This document shows, in pieces, positions 1-15,991 of a stretch of DNA of 20,116 nt. The DNA comes from Wolbachia pipientis (GTDB lineage Bacteria; Pseudomonadota; Alphaproteobacteria; Rickettsiales; Anaplasmataceae), in contig NZ_JAHDJT010000001.1 in assembly GCF_023661085.1 (NCBI RefSeq), positions 1-20,116 of the forward strand, read 5' to 3'. A program made the position numbers and the translations under genes. Each line of letters begins with the position of its first letter. Position 1 is the stretch's first letter. Below the pieces are notes generated by a model. That model saw only the letters and a list, made by a program, of their open reading frames with translations, had not been told where the DNA came from and ran no database searches.

Positions 1-43
1 TCTCCAAAACCAGAGGTTGTAGGTTCAATTCCTATCGCTCCTG
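1..43 (+). tRNA. tRNA-Trp (CCA anticodon), 3' part only
   Basis: This is the 3' portion of a tRNA cut by the window edge. The anticodon loop (2-8) carries CCA at 4-6. The 3' side of the anticodon stem is 9-13, a five-base variable region is 14-18, and the T arm has stem 19-23 paired with 31-35 around a TTCAATT loop. The 3' acceptor strand is 36-42 and the discriminator base is G43, as expected for tRNA-Trp. The CCA tail is not encoded. A tRNA-Trp directly before secE is the classical bacterial arrangement. The 5' half, D arm and 5' acceptor strand lie outside the window. Confidence 0.9.
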
Positions 44-62
44 CATTAATGTTGTGGTAGAA

Positions 63-263
63 ATGTTAAAAGGTTTAAGTGTCTTTTTGTGTGATATCAA
101 GCAGGAAATACGAAAAATTGCCTGGGTGAAGAAGCAAGAAGTGTTGTCGTCTTTATTTGTTGTAGCAGTTGTTATATTATGCTTTTCAGTTTTCTTTCAT
201 TTGGTAGATTTTACGTCTCTTTACGCAATTAAAGCTTTATTTGGAACTGTTTATGGAATATAA
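63..263 (+). CDS. secE: preprotein translocase subunit SecE
   Basis: Small essential subunit of the SecYEG channel in the inner membrane, which clamps SecY. The 66-residue product has the single-helix SecE layout: an amphipathic cytoplasmic helix with the DIKQEIRKIAW element (about residues 11-21), then one hydrophobic transmembrane helix at about 29-48. The usual W-P after the amphipathic helix is W-V here. I chose ATG 63; an in-frame GTG at 54 would add three residues, and neither start has a clear Shine-Dalgarno. The gene begins 19 nt after tRNA-Trp, so it is probably released by tRNA 3' processing of a joint transcript. Its 3' end overlaps the start of nusG by 11 nt, which suggests translational coupling. 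Identity rests on layout and position as much as on sequence. Confidence 0.88.
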   Translation: MLKGLSVFLCDIKQEIRKIAWVKKQEVLSSLFVVAVVILCFSVFFHLVDFTSLYAIKALFGTVYGI

Positions 264-1083
264 GTGGTACATTATTAAAGTTGATTACGGGCATGAGAGG
301 CACGTACGTGAGTTGATGAACTACACTGCTTATTTCAAGGAGGTATTTATTCCTTATCAAACGGCAGGTAATTCAAAATCTGACGTAAGGGAGTTGTGTG
401 AAGTGTATGTGTATATGCATCTATGTGATGAGAGCAAGGATATTCTGAATCAAACACCTGGGTTCTGCGGTGATGAGCCTGGTAATTTTGAAGTAGTTTC
501 AGATGATGAAATGAGTTTAAAGCGTAGAGAATTCGACAAATACAAGTGGTATATTTTGAGAGTTGCTTCCAATTATGAAGAAAAAGTGTGTCAACACGTG
601 TTAGAAAATTCTATGAGATTAGGAGTTAGCGATTATTTTAAGGAAGTTTTTATCCCATATGAAGAGCCAAGTGAGGCAGAATTAAGGTCTAAAAAAACTG
701 TTACACGAAGGAAATGCTTTCCTGGTTATGTTTTTTTATATGTAAATTTATGCGATGAAGTGTTAAACTTTGTTAATAATATACCAAAGTCTCTTAAAGT
801 TTATGGGTTCTTAAAAGATGGTAATGTTCCCAAGGTAATTTTGGATGATGAGATTCGCTCAATGTGTAATGCACTTTATAATGCTCAAGAGACGAAAAAA
901 TTAAGTCATGGTTATGAAAAGGGAGAAAAGGTGAAAATTAACGATGGTCTTTTTCAAAATTTTACTGGTAAAGTAGATATGATTAACGATGAGAAAAAAA
1001 TTATTAATGTAGAAGTGTCAATTCTAGGTAAGCCAACAATAATAGAGTTAGATTTAGCTCAAGTAGAGAAAATAGAGGATTAA
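253..1083 (+). CDS. nusG: transcription termination/antitermination protein NusG with duplicated NGN domain
   Basis: NusG binds the RNA polymerase clamp through its NGN domain and contacts Rho or ribosomal S10 through its KOW domain. The product is 276 residues, against about 180 in E. coli. Residues about 95-203 are a complete NGN domain with the FPGYVFLYV core at 156-164, and about 222-276 are the KOW domain (GEKVKI, then NFTGKV). The extra N-terminal part, 1-90, repeats the NGN: YKWYIIKV (3-10) matches YKWYILRV (97-104), YFKEVFIPY (27-35) matches the same nine residues at 128-136, HLCDE matches NLCDE, and VSDDEM matches ILDDEI. Copy 1 lacks the RRKCFPGYVF segment. ATG 253 begins exactly at the domain and overlaps secE by 11 nt; an in-frame TTG at 241 is less likely. 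rplK starts 2 nt after the stop. Confidence 0.93.
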   Translation: MEYKWYIIKVDYGHERHVRELMNYTAYFKEVFIPYQTAGNSKSDVRELCEVYVYMHLCDESKDILNQTPGFCGDEPGNFEVVSDDEMSLKRREFDKYKWYILRVASNYEEKVCQHVLENSMRLGVSDYFKEVFIPYEEPSEAELRSKKTVTRRKCFPGYVFLYVNLCDEVLNFVNNIPKSLKVYGFLKDGNVPKVILDDEIRSMCNALYNAQETKKLSHGYEKGEKVKINDGLFQNFTGKVDMINDEKKIINVEVSILGKPTIIELDLAQVEKIED

Positions 1084-1085
1084 TT

Positions 1086-1526
1086 ATGAGTGTCGTGGTT
1101 GCTAAGATTAACTTATTAATGGAAGCGGGAAAGGCAGTACCCGGGCCAAAAATTGCTTCGGTGCTTGGTCCGCGTGGTATACCCGTTCCTAAGTTCTGCG
1201 AAGCTTTTAATAAAGCAACTAGCACGGCTAACGCTAACTATAAGGTAGGTGATTTGGTAACAGTACGAATCTCTATAAAGGATGATCGCTCTCACGATTT
1301 TACTGTCAGTGGTCCGCCTGTTGCTTATTTGCTTAAGCAGGAAGCTAAATTGACCAAAAGCTCCAATAATCCGGGTAAAGAATTGGTGGCAAAATTGCCT
1401 ATGTCTGTTATAATTAAGGTAGCAAGATGTAAAATGGTTGACATGAAAGTGGATAATGAGGATTCAGCAGTGAAAATGGTTATAGGCACTGCCAAATCTA
1501 TGGGTATAGAAGTTATAGAAGGTTAG
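1086..1526 (+). CDS. rplK: 50S ribosomal protein L11
   Basis: L11 binds the GTPase-associated region of 23S rRNA at the base of the L7/L12 stalk and is needed for factor binding and the stringent response. The 146-residue product has normal length. The N-terminal domain shows [18 protein letters not shown] (14-31) followed by FCEAFNKAT. The C-terminal rRNA-binding domain shows [15 protein letters not shown] and ends with [11 protein letters not shown]. The proline-rich N-terminal loop, usually NPxPPxGPALGQ, is altered here: the second proline of the pair is lysine and GPALGQ reads ASVLGP. The gene starts 2 nt after nusG and ends 4 nt before rplA, inside the beta operon. Confidence 0.95.
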   Translation: MSVVVAKINLLMEAGKAVPGPKIASVLGPRGIPVPKFCEAFNKATSTANANYKVGDLVTVRISIKDDRSHDFTVSGPPVAYLLKQEAKLTKSSNNPGKELVAKLPMSVIIKVARCKMVDMKVDNEDSAVKMVIGTAKSMGIEVIEG

Positions 1527-1530
1527 ACGC

Positions 1531-2184
1531 ATGAATACATATCACGGTAATCCCAAGCAATGTTTAGAAAAGATTATTGAGTCTGCTTCAGCACAGTTTG
1601 ACGAGTCAATTGATGTTGCAGTTAATTTAGGTGTGGATTCACGTAAATCTGAAGAACAGGTGCGCGGTACAGTGGTTTTGCCTAAGGGTATTGGAAAAGA
1701 TATTAAAGTAGCTGTTTTTGCCCAAGATAAGCATTTATCAGAAGCTGAGAAAGCTGGTGCTGATATTGTAGGAGGGGAGGATTTAGTTGAAGAAATAAAA
1801 AAGGGTAGAAAGTTAGATGTTGATTGGTGTGTTACCACTCCCGATTTTATAGCAAAAATTACTCCTATTGCAAAAGTATTAGGTGCCAAGGGGTTAATGC
1901 CTAATCCTAAATTTGGTACCGTAACTTCTAAAGTTGCAGAAGCTGTTAAAACCATTAGGTCTGGTCAAATAAAATTTAGGACAGACAAAAATGGTATTAT
2001 CCATGGTAAATTAGGAAACGTCAAGTTCGGTGTTGATGATTTGCTAGAAAATTTGAAAGCCTTTCTTAAAATCATTAAAAATAGTAAACCTGTTTCTGTT
2101 AAAGGAGTGTACTTTAAGAGTGTCTTTTTAAATTCAACTATGGGCAAAGCTTATAAAATAAACAAAGTGGAAGATATAATTTAA
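1531..2184 (+). CDS. rplA: 50S ribosomal protein L1
   Basis: L1 forms the mobile L1 stalk of the 50S subunit, which moves E-site tRNA. In many bacteria it also represses its own L11-L1 mRNA. The 217-residue product is slightly shorter than the usual 225-235 because the N-terminal tail is reduced. The family hallmark [12 protein letters not shown] is at 121-132, with VLPKGIGK at 49-56 and the C-terminal GKAYKINK near the end. ATG 1531 lies 4 nt after the rplK stop and has no strong Shine-Dalgarno, which fits translational coupling. rplJ follows after 12 nt. Confidence 0.95.
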   Translation: MNTYHGNPKQCLEKIIESASAQFDESIDVAVNLGVDSRKSEEQVRGTVVLPKGIGKDIKVAVFAQDKHLSEAEKAGADIVGGEDLVEEIKKGRKLDVDWCVTTPDFIAKITPIAKVLGAKGLMPNPKFGTVTSKVAEAVKTIRSGQIKFRTDKNGIIHGKLGNVKFGVDDLLENLKAFLKIIKNSKPVSVKGVYFKSVFLNSTMGKAYKINKVEDII

Positions 2185-2196
2185 GGGAGTAATACT

Positions 2197-2715
2197 GTGA
2201 AGCGTGAAAGTAAGGATGATTTTATAAAGAACATAATGAATGTGTTTGTAAATAATGATTTCTTAATACTGGTAAATTTTAAATCTATAAATGCCAGTGA
2301 CTCATTAGCCCTCAGGAATGGCCTAAAAGCTGTAGCAGGCGGGATGCTAGTAGTTAAAAATACTCTAGCACGTTTAGCTTTAGAAAGAACTGATAGATTT
2401 CCCTATTTATCAGATAGGTTTTCTGGTCCTGTTGCTATCATATACTCTAGTGGTATAATAGAAGCTGCAAAGCTGATAGTTGATTTCGTTGATGCTAATA
2501 AAAAAAAGATGTCTGTGATTTGCGCAGCTCACTTAAATCAATTGCTTACAGTAGAGGATGTTAATAAACTAGCTAAGTTGCCTTCTCTGGATGAGTTGCG
2601 TGTTAAAATTATGCGTTTAATATCTTATAATATTCCTGCTCGGTTGGCGTTATCTATTAACTCACCTTCCATGAGGCTTATAAGAGTGTTAAATTATTAT
2701 AGTTCTAAAAAATAA
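2197..2715 (+). CDS. rplJ: 50S ribosomal protein L10
   Basis: L10 anchors L7/L12 dimers to the ribosome and binds 23S rRNA next to L11. The product is 172 residues, the normal family size. The N-terminal globular domain has VNFKSINASDSLALRNGL followed by VVKNTLARLAL, the conserved V-KNTL element, and FSGPVAIIYS. The C-terminal helix that carries L7/L12 is the RLALSINSPSMRLIRVLN segment. The start is GTG at 2197, supported by a GGGAG Shine-Dalgarno at about 2185-2189. The order rplJ-rplL is conserved across bacteria, and rplL begins 25 nt downstream. Confidence 0.94.
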   Translation: MKRESKDDFIKNIMNVFVNNDFLILVNFKSINASDSLALRNGLKAVAGGMLVVKNTLARLALERTDRFPYLSDRFSGPVAIIYSSGIIEAAKLIVDFVDANKKKMSVICAAHLNQLLTVEDVNKLAKLPSLDELRVKIMRLISYNIPARLALSINSPSMRLIRVLNYYSSKK

Positions 2716-2731
2716 ATTTGTTGTTAAGTAA

Positions 2732-11737
<9,006 letters not shown>

Positions 11738-11740
11738 ATG

Positions 11741-11865
11741 AGCTAGCGAAGAGTGGCGTTTATACCATCTATGTACCTGTCCGGTGCAAGATGGGTATAC
11801 GCTTAAGAGAGTTTGCTAATTGAGGCCCTTAAGTTAACGCCATTGGCTGTTCAGCTAAGTATATA
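11741..11865. repeat. structured palindromic repeat in the rpoBC/ubiD convergent spacer
   Basis: The spacer folds as a three-way junction. An outer 9-bp stem pairs 11752-11760 with 11836-11844, including one G-U pair. Inside it are hairpin 1, 11761-11770 with 11789-11799 (10 bp with a single bulged G, 18-nt loop), and hairpin 2, the self-complementary CTTAAG at 11802-11807 with 11828-11833. The + strand also reads as short open peptides in two frames (one beginning SGVYTIYVPVRCKMG, another IEALKLTPLAVQLSI). I recall such peptides from the ends of several Wolbachia proteins, which suggests a dispersed element of the Wolbachia palindromic type. That recall is unverified. It lies between convergent genes and could act as a bidirectional transcript end. 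The boundaries are approximate. Confidence 0.6.
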
Positions 11866-11881
11866 ATATTTTTAACTTTTT
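11836..11881 (+). terminator. possible 3' end signal of rpoBC transcript
   Basis: The 3' strand of the three-way-junction stem is followed about 20 nt later by T-rich sequence (11867-11881) with two runs of five T. The distance between stem and T-run is longer than in a classical intrinsic terminator, so this is only a plausible transcript end for the + strand operon. Confidence 0.25.
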
Positions 11882-11885
11882 AGCA

Positions 11886-13364
11886 CTACAATCCATACTC
11901 TCCCCACTTCTCTGTAACTTTTTTTACTATTTCTTCGCTCATTTCAATTTTTTTCCCCCACTCTCGTTTGGTTTCAGGCGGGATTTTATTTGTTGCATCA
12001 AATCCCATTTTACCTCCAAGTCCACTTTCAGGAGAGGCAAAATCTAAATAATCAATTGGTGCATTTTCTATCATGATTGTATCACGCATAGGGTCCATTC
12101 TCGTTGATATTGCCCACATCACTTCCTTCCAATCACGTATATTTATATCATCATCAACAACTATAATAAATTTCGTGTATAAAAACTGCTTGAGAAAAGA
12201 GAGTATGCCCATAACAACTCTTTTCGCATGTCCGGGATAAGATTTTTTGATCGACACTACTGCTATTCTATAGGAACAACCCTCTGGTGGCAGATAAAAG
12301 TCTACTATCTCTGGAAATTGGTTGATAAGAATCGGCACAAAGATTTCGTTGAGTGCTTCACCAAGAATCGATGGTTCATCTGGTGGCTTGCCAGTGAAAG
12401 TGCTAAGATATATTGGGTTTTTACGCATTGTGATTGCAGTAATGTTAAGTTCTGGAAATTGTTCAACAGAATTATAGTAACCAGTGTGGTCTCCGTATGG
12501 CCCTTCATCTTGATATCTATACAAACTCACATAGCCTTCCAAAACGATCTCTGCATGAGCTGGCACTTGAAGTGGTATAGTTTTACAATTTACAAGTTCA
12601 AGCGGCTTCTTGCGCAGCAGTCCAGCAAATTGGTATTCTGACAATGTTTCTGGCACTGGAGTTACTGCAGCGATAAGTGTTGCAGGATCGCTACCGATTA
12701 CAGCAGCAGCAGGAAACTTCATACTTTGCCCCTTTTCCTTCCACCGTTTATGCTGACCTGCCCCTCCACGATGTGCAAGCCAACGCATTAGAGTCGTTTT
12801 TTTATCCACGACTTGCATACGATATATTCCAAGATTGAAGTTATCTTGCTTGTCCTTCGTGGGTCCTTTTGTTACCACAATCGGCCAGGTGATAAGCGGT
12901 GCAGGTTCATTTGGCCAACACGTTTGAATAGGCAGTAAACTGAGGTCTACTTTATCCCCAGTTAGCACCACTTCTTGACATGGAGCTTTGCTCACGACTT
13001 TACTGCGCATCGACAACACAACTTTCAACAGAGGAAACATCTTCATAGCATCCTTGAAGTTTTTTGGAGGTTCAGGGGACTGTAAAAATGCTAGAAGTTT
13101 ACCAAGATCTCTTAGTTCATCAGGGTTTATACCCAGTCCTAAAGCTATCCTATCAATAGTGCCAAATAAATTCACTAGAACTGGAATCAAATTTTTGCCG
13201 TTCTCTGTGACGACATTTTCAAAAATGATTGCTGGTCCTTTGCTTGACAGAACTCTACGGTGAATTTCTGTCATTTCGAGAACTGTTGAAACTTCCTTTT
13301 TAACCCTAATTAGATCCTTTTTTTCTTCTAAAGCAGAGATGAAGTTGCGTAAGTTGTTATACAT
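11886..13364 (-). CDS. ubiD: UbiD family decarboxylase (3-polyprenyl-4-hydroxybenzoate decarboxylase)
   Basis: UbiD uses prenylated FMN to decarboxylate polyprenyl-4-hydroxybenzoate in ubiquinone synthesis, and needs the UbiX flavin prenyltransferase to make the cofactor. The 492-residue product matches the length of E. coli UbiD (about 497). Visible family elements are [10 protein letters not shown] at 175-184 (the N-x-GIYR cofactor/metal region with R182), the [11 protein letters not shown] loop at 195-205, and [11 protein letters not shown] at 287-297, whose acidic residues belong to the catalytic E-R-E set together with E276. The start ATG (13362-13364) lies 3 nt after the stop of the upstream ATPase on the same strand, so the two are probably co-transcribed. 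It converges with rpoBC. The aerobic quinone pathway fits the TCA gene sucA nearby, but the two are not in one operon. Confidence 0.93.
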   Translation of the reverse strand: MYNNLRNFISALEEKKDLIRVKKEVSTVLEMTEIHRRVLSSKGPAIIFENVVTENGKNLIPVLVNLFGTIDRIALGLGINPDELRDLGKLLAFLQSPEPPKNFKDAMKMFPLLKVVLSMRSKVVSKAPCQEVVLTGDKVDLSLLPIQTCWPNEPAPLITWPIVVTKGPTKDKQDNFNLGIYRMQVVDKKTTLMRWLAHRGGAGQHKRWKEKGQSMKFPAAAVIGSDPATLIAAVTPVPETLSEYQFAGLLRKKPLELVNCKTIPLQVPAHAEIVLEGYVSLYRYQDEGPYGDHTGYYNSVEQFPELNITAITMRKNPIYLSTFTGKPPDEPSILGEALNEIFVPILINQFPEIVDFYLPPEGCSYRIAVVSIKKSYPGHAKRVVMGILSFLKQFLYTKFIIVVDDDINIRDWKEVMWAISTRMDPMRDTIMIENAPIDYLDFASPESGLGGKMGFDATNKIPPETKREWGKKIEMSEEIVKKVTEKWGEYGL

Positions 13365-13367
13365 AAC

Positions 13368-14830
13368 TCAAAACAAATCTTCTAATGTAATCACATGATG
13401 TATCGTATCTTTTAGATGTTGGTTTTCAGAAACTCCATTTGCAGCAATCAATACCCAGAATATCTGCTTCTTTGATTTCATTTTTTCTCTATAAACTGTT
13501 TCTTTTTTCTTTAATTGTTCAACAAATTCCTTCGTTACTGTATAAGGTTTATCACTATACTTTATTTCACAAAGCATTGCACACCCATCTTCTCGATCGA
13601 AAACTAAGTCAATCTGAGCACCAGATTCTTTACTGTTCTTCTCTGGGTGATATTGCCAATCTCCACATATGACTGCTATATGCTCTATATTTAATTTTCT
13701 TCTAATTTTATTGGCATGTTTAAAACACACTGCTTCAAATGTTTGTCCTGTCCATGTTTGCCAAGCTGGTTTCTTTATTGCTAACTCCCAATAGTGGGCA
13801 TCGCTTATTATTACCCTTTTTGTTACTTCTCTAAACGGTTCAATCCATGTTAGATAGAATAATATATATTCGTCAATTATTCTGTAATATACTCCTCTTT
13901 TTGCTTTACTCAGTGGTAAAAAATCACCAATAAATCCAGCTTCTTCTAAGCTCCTTAATTTAGTAGTTAAGCGACCACCCTCAGCGATTTTAGTTACTTT
14001 TATAAGTTCTTTCCTACTGATCCCTTTTGGCTTTTTTGCAATTGCGCGAATAATGCTGAGATACGTTTCTGGCTCTTCATACAGAGAATGGAATAGCATA
14101 TCAAATTCATCAAATAATAAACCATCCTCCTGGAAACAGATCACATTAATATTTTGTGCTGCCGATAATCCTTTACTTACTTCCTTAAGGTAATGCGGTA
14201 TTCTTCCCATAGCCATATAGAGCTGCAATATTTGCTGGTGATTAAGGTTGACTCCTAAATATCTTAGATATTCTTTAGTTTCACGTAAGTTAAAAGGCTG
14301 CAAAGGTATTCTCGCAGTAATACGATTATGCAATCCCCCTTTACTATAAATTAAATTTTCCAACATCCAAGAAGCTGCTGAACCACACACAACCAAAATA
14401 AGTTTCTTGCGGTATGTCCAGCGTGTGTTCCAAAAATATTCTAATGCTTTCAGAAAACCAGATTTTCTTGCCGCGAGCCATGGCAGTTCATCAAAAAATA
14501 AGACAATTCGTTCTTATGTGTGTTATCAATAGCAAGTGTTAACTGCTGTAATGCATCCATCCAATTTTTAGGCAAAGCCATTCTTGCACCTTTGTAAAAA
14601 GTATTTGATAATGATTGTGTAAAAATTGCAAGCTGCTCCTGCAAAGTACCATTATTAAGACCAGTCTGTTCAAATAAAATATCGGCATGTTTGCTGAAAA
14701 ATTGTTTTATTAGGTACGTCTTGCCCACACGACGCCGACCATAAACAGCAATAAATTCAGCTGATTGGGAAAGAAGCTTACTTTCTAGAATGGCTGTTTC
14801 CTTTTCTCTACCAATTATTGGTTCGCTCAT
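13368..14830 (-). pseudogene. AAA ATPase of the archaeal ATPase/DUF234 type, frameshifted
   Basis: Two frames together make one ATPase. The N-terminal part (14830 down to about 14500) starts MSEPIIGREKE and contains the Walker A motif VYGRRRVGKTYL. The second part, one frame back (about 14510 to 13368), supplies Walker B as VLFFDELPW, the sensor/arginine region LILVVCGSAASWM, a winged-helix-like middle, and a C-terminal domain with IDLVFD followed by LCEIKYS. That D...ExK pattern is the PD-(D/E)XK nuclease-like core of DUF234 proteins. The frame change lies near 14492-14510: one missing A in the GAA-ATT stretch would restore NEIVLFFDELPW. Unshifted translation ends at 14450 and lacks Walker B. 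The heptamer T TTT TTG (14498-14492 on the minus strand) is a canonical -1 slippery sequence, so recoding cannot be excluded. No substrate is known. Confidence 0.8.
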
Positions 14831-14835
14831 ATAAT

Positions 14836-14873
14836 TTACCGCCGCGTTTGCTAGCATTATACACGGCGGTTAT
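14836..14873. repeat. palindromic repeat, copy 1
   Basis: The left arm TTACCGCCGCGT (14836-14847) pairs with the right arm ACACGGCGGTTA (about 14861-14872) at 10 of 12 positions. The loop is 13 nt and contains the minus-strand TATAAT. The copy lies directly in front of the ATPase start codon at 14830 and shares its left arm exactly with copy 2, about 53 nt away. Such GC-rich arms stand out in this AT-rich sequence. Confidence 0.7.
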
Positions 14874-14884
14874 AAGATGATCAA
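14856..14884 (-). promoter_or_regulatory. sigma-70 type promoter for the ATPase/ubiD unit
   Basis: On the minus strand there is TTGATC (14884-14879) as -35, a 17-nt spacer, and a perfect TATAAT (14861-14856) as -10. The predicted start is near 14849, giving a leader of about 19 nt before ATG 14830. The -10 box lies in the loop of palindrome copy 1, so a protein or structure engaging that palindrome could control it. It also rules out the earlier in-frame ATG at 14857, which lies inside the -10 box. Confidence 0.55.
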
Positions 14885-14888
14885 CTTT

Positions 14889-14927
14889 TTTACCGCCGCG
14901 TTTACGGTTGCTATACGTGGCGGTAAA
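14889..14927. repeat. palindromic repeat, copy 2
   Basis: The left arm TTTACCGCCGCGT (14889-14901) pairs with ACGTGGCGGTAAA (14915-14927) over 13 bp, with one G-U wobble when transcribed. The loop is 13 nt. Arms and loop resemble copy 1, making two directly repeated hairpins upstream of the minus-strand ATPase. Either a regulator-binding pair or a small dispersed palindrome family would fit. Confidence 0.75.
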
Positions 14928-14945
14928 GGATAGAGTATCTTATAA

Positions 14946-15047
14946 TTAGCTGTCCTGGCGTGCTTTGGCTACTTGCATTATAAAATCTTCTGATGAGTTT
15001 TGTGCCTGAGTTTCTTTGCGTAAAGTTTGCACTTGCGGCAAAGTTGG
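14946..15047 (-). pseudogene. short decayed coding remnant
   Basis: A 33-codon open stretch on the minus strand runs from a stop at 15048-15050 to a TAA at 14946-14948. It reads as a hydrophilic peptide ending SSEDFIMQVAKARQDS. Its composition is protein-like and it has no start codon of its own, so it looks like the 3' end of a lost gene rather than a functional short gene. I cannot name the parent family. The same bases contain the candidate promoter of the + strand dsbA-like gene. Chance cannot be excluded for a stretch this short. Confidence 0.25.
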
Positions 15048-15054
15048 CTATACT
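15026..15054 (+). promoter_or_regulatory. candidate promoter of the DsbA-like gene
   Basis: TTTGCA (15026-15031), a 17-nt spacer and TATACT (15049-15054) make a reasonable sigma-70 type site with a predicted start near 15061, about 66 nt before ATG 15127. A second TATACT further downstream (near 15103) has a poorer -35. The -35 matches consensus at four of six bases only. Confidence 0.35.
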
Positions 15055-15126
15055 TAACATTAGATGCTTTCTTTAATATACATTTACTTGTATACTAAAA
15101 ATTTTATATTGCAGGTCCATGAGCGT

Positions 15127-15885
15127 ATGTCTAGAATATCGTTTTTATTAATTTTAATAATAGTAATAGCAAGTTTGCCAATAATAAATAATTGGCTCTC
15201 AAATCGCAGCCAAGTGCTAAACGATAAGTATATAGGCGAGAGATTAGATAACTATATAAGTAGAAATTTTGATAAGATTATAAAAACGCTCCGGGAAGAA
15301 TCAATTAAAAGTAGTTACGCTGCTCGGGATAACGCGGCTAGAGGTAAAATCTTACAGTATAAAAATGAAATATTTGACCCCACTTATCCTTACTCAGGAA
15401 ATGAAAATAGCAATGTTATAGCTGTAGGGTTTTTTGACTATTCTTGTGGCTATTGCAAAGCCATAAAGGACGATGTAAAACAGTTGATCAATGACGGCAA
15501 AGTTAAGTACATTTTTAGGGACACTCCAATACTTGGTAACGATTCTTTAAAGGCAGCAAAAAGTGCTTTAGCTGTCTATTTTATTGATAAAGGAAAATAT
15601 TTTGATTTTCACTATGCTGCCTTAGACCACAGAGGAGAATTTTCAGACGAAAATATATTGGGTATATTGAAAAGCATAGGAATCAATGAGAACGACTTCA
15701 ATGATTCTATGAAAAACAATGCAGACAAAATTGAACAGATGATAAACAACAGCAGACTTTTAGTAAGGAATCTAGGAGTAGGCGGTACACCTTTTTTAAT
15801 AATTAGGGATAGTCTGTTTGTAGGAGCAACTGACTTGGATGTGTTACGTGAGAAAGTAGATGAATTAAGCCATAAACAAAGCTAG
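15127..15885 (+). CDS. DsbA-family thiol:disulfide oxidoreductase, membrane-anchored
   Basis: A DsbA-like thioredoxin-fold protein expected to introduce or rearrange disulfides in exported proteins in the periplasm. The 252-residue product begins with a hydrophobic segment (about 4-20, SFLLILIIVIASLPII) that can be an uncleaved anchor or signal peptide. An extracytoplasmic helical region of about 60 residues follows. The thioredoxin fold starts near 96 with VIAVGFFDYSCGYC; the redox pair is C107-G-Y-C110. The cis-proline loop is GVGGTP with P222. It resembles the Com1/DsbA proteins of Rickettsiales, and Wolbachia has two described DsbA-type proteins; I cannot tell which this is. The start at ATG 15127 places the hydrophobic segment at the N-terminus; an in-frame ATG at 15064 would add 21 residues before it. 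There is no DsbB partner in the window. Confidence 0.87.
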   Translation: MSRISFLLILIIVIASLPIINNWLSNRSQVLNDKYIGERLDNYISRNFDKIIKTLREESIKSSYAARDNAARGKILQYKNEIFDPTYPYSGNENSNVIAVGFFDYSCGYCKAIKDDVKQLINDGKVKYIFRDTPILGNDSLKAAKSALAVYFIDKGKYFDFHYAALDHRGEFSDENILGILKSIGINENDFNDSMKNNADKIEQMINNSRLLVRNLGVGGTPFLIIRDSLFVGATDLDVLREKVDELSHKQS

Positions 15886-15917
15886 TTTCAGTTTGTCATA
15901 AAATTTTATTTTTTTGC

Positions 15918-15946
15918 TTGACAGTACAAGTGAACTTAAGTATAGT
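15918..15946 (+). promoter_or_regulatory. consensus sigma-70 promoter for the tail gene
   Basis: TTGACA (15918-15923) is a perfect -35. A 17-nt spacer follows and then TATAGT (15941-15946), five of six matches to the -10 consensus. It points at the DUF2460 gene starting at 16097. Transcription from about 15953 would give a leader of about 145 nt. It is the best promoter I can see in the window. Confidence 0.65.
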
Positions 15947-15991
15947 AACTATAGGTGTGGTAAATATAGCAGCAGTTTAAAATGTTATCTT

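Noticed and set aside
1542..1955. 137-codon minus-strand open frame inside rplA
   Set aside because: It is a shadow of the L1 gene and mirrors the codons of a conserved protein; no motif or start signal.
11741..11865. tmRNA, 6S RNA or another standard ncRNA in the rpoBC/ubiD spacer
   Set aside because: It lacks the tRNA-like domain and tag frame of tmRNA and the long single bubble of 6S RNA. A palindromic repeat explains the structure more simply.
12228..12641. 137-codon + strand open frame inside ubiD
   Set aside because: It is antisense to a well-conserved enzyme, its product is rich in W, F and H without any family pattern, and it has no Shine-Dalgarno.
14855..14857. ATG 14857 as the start of the ATPase
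   Set aside because: It lies within the TATAAT box of the likely promoter and would add residues without family counterpart; ATG 14830 fits better.
14946..15063. transposase or insertion sequence at the palindromes
   Set aside because: No transposase motif, terminal repeats or target duplications are visible around 14830-15063.
15064..15066. ATG 15064 as the start of the DsbA-like protein
   Set aside because: It would put 21 residues in front of the hydrophobic anchor and begin almost at the predicted transcription start.
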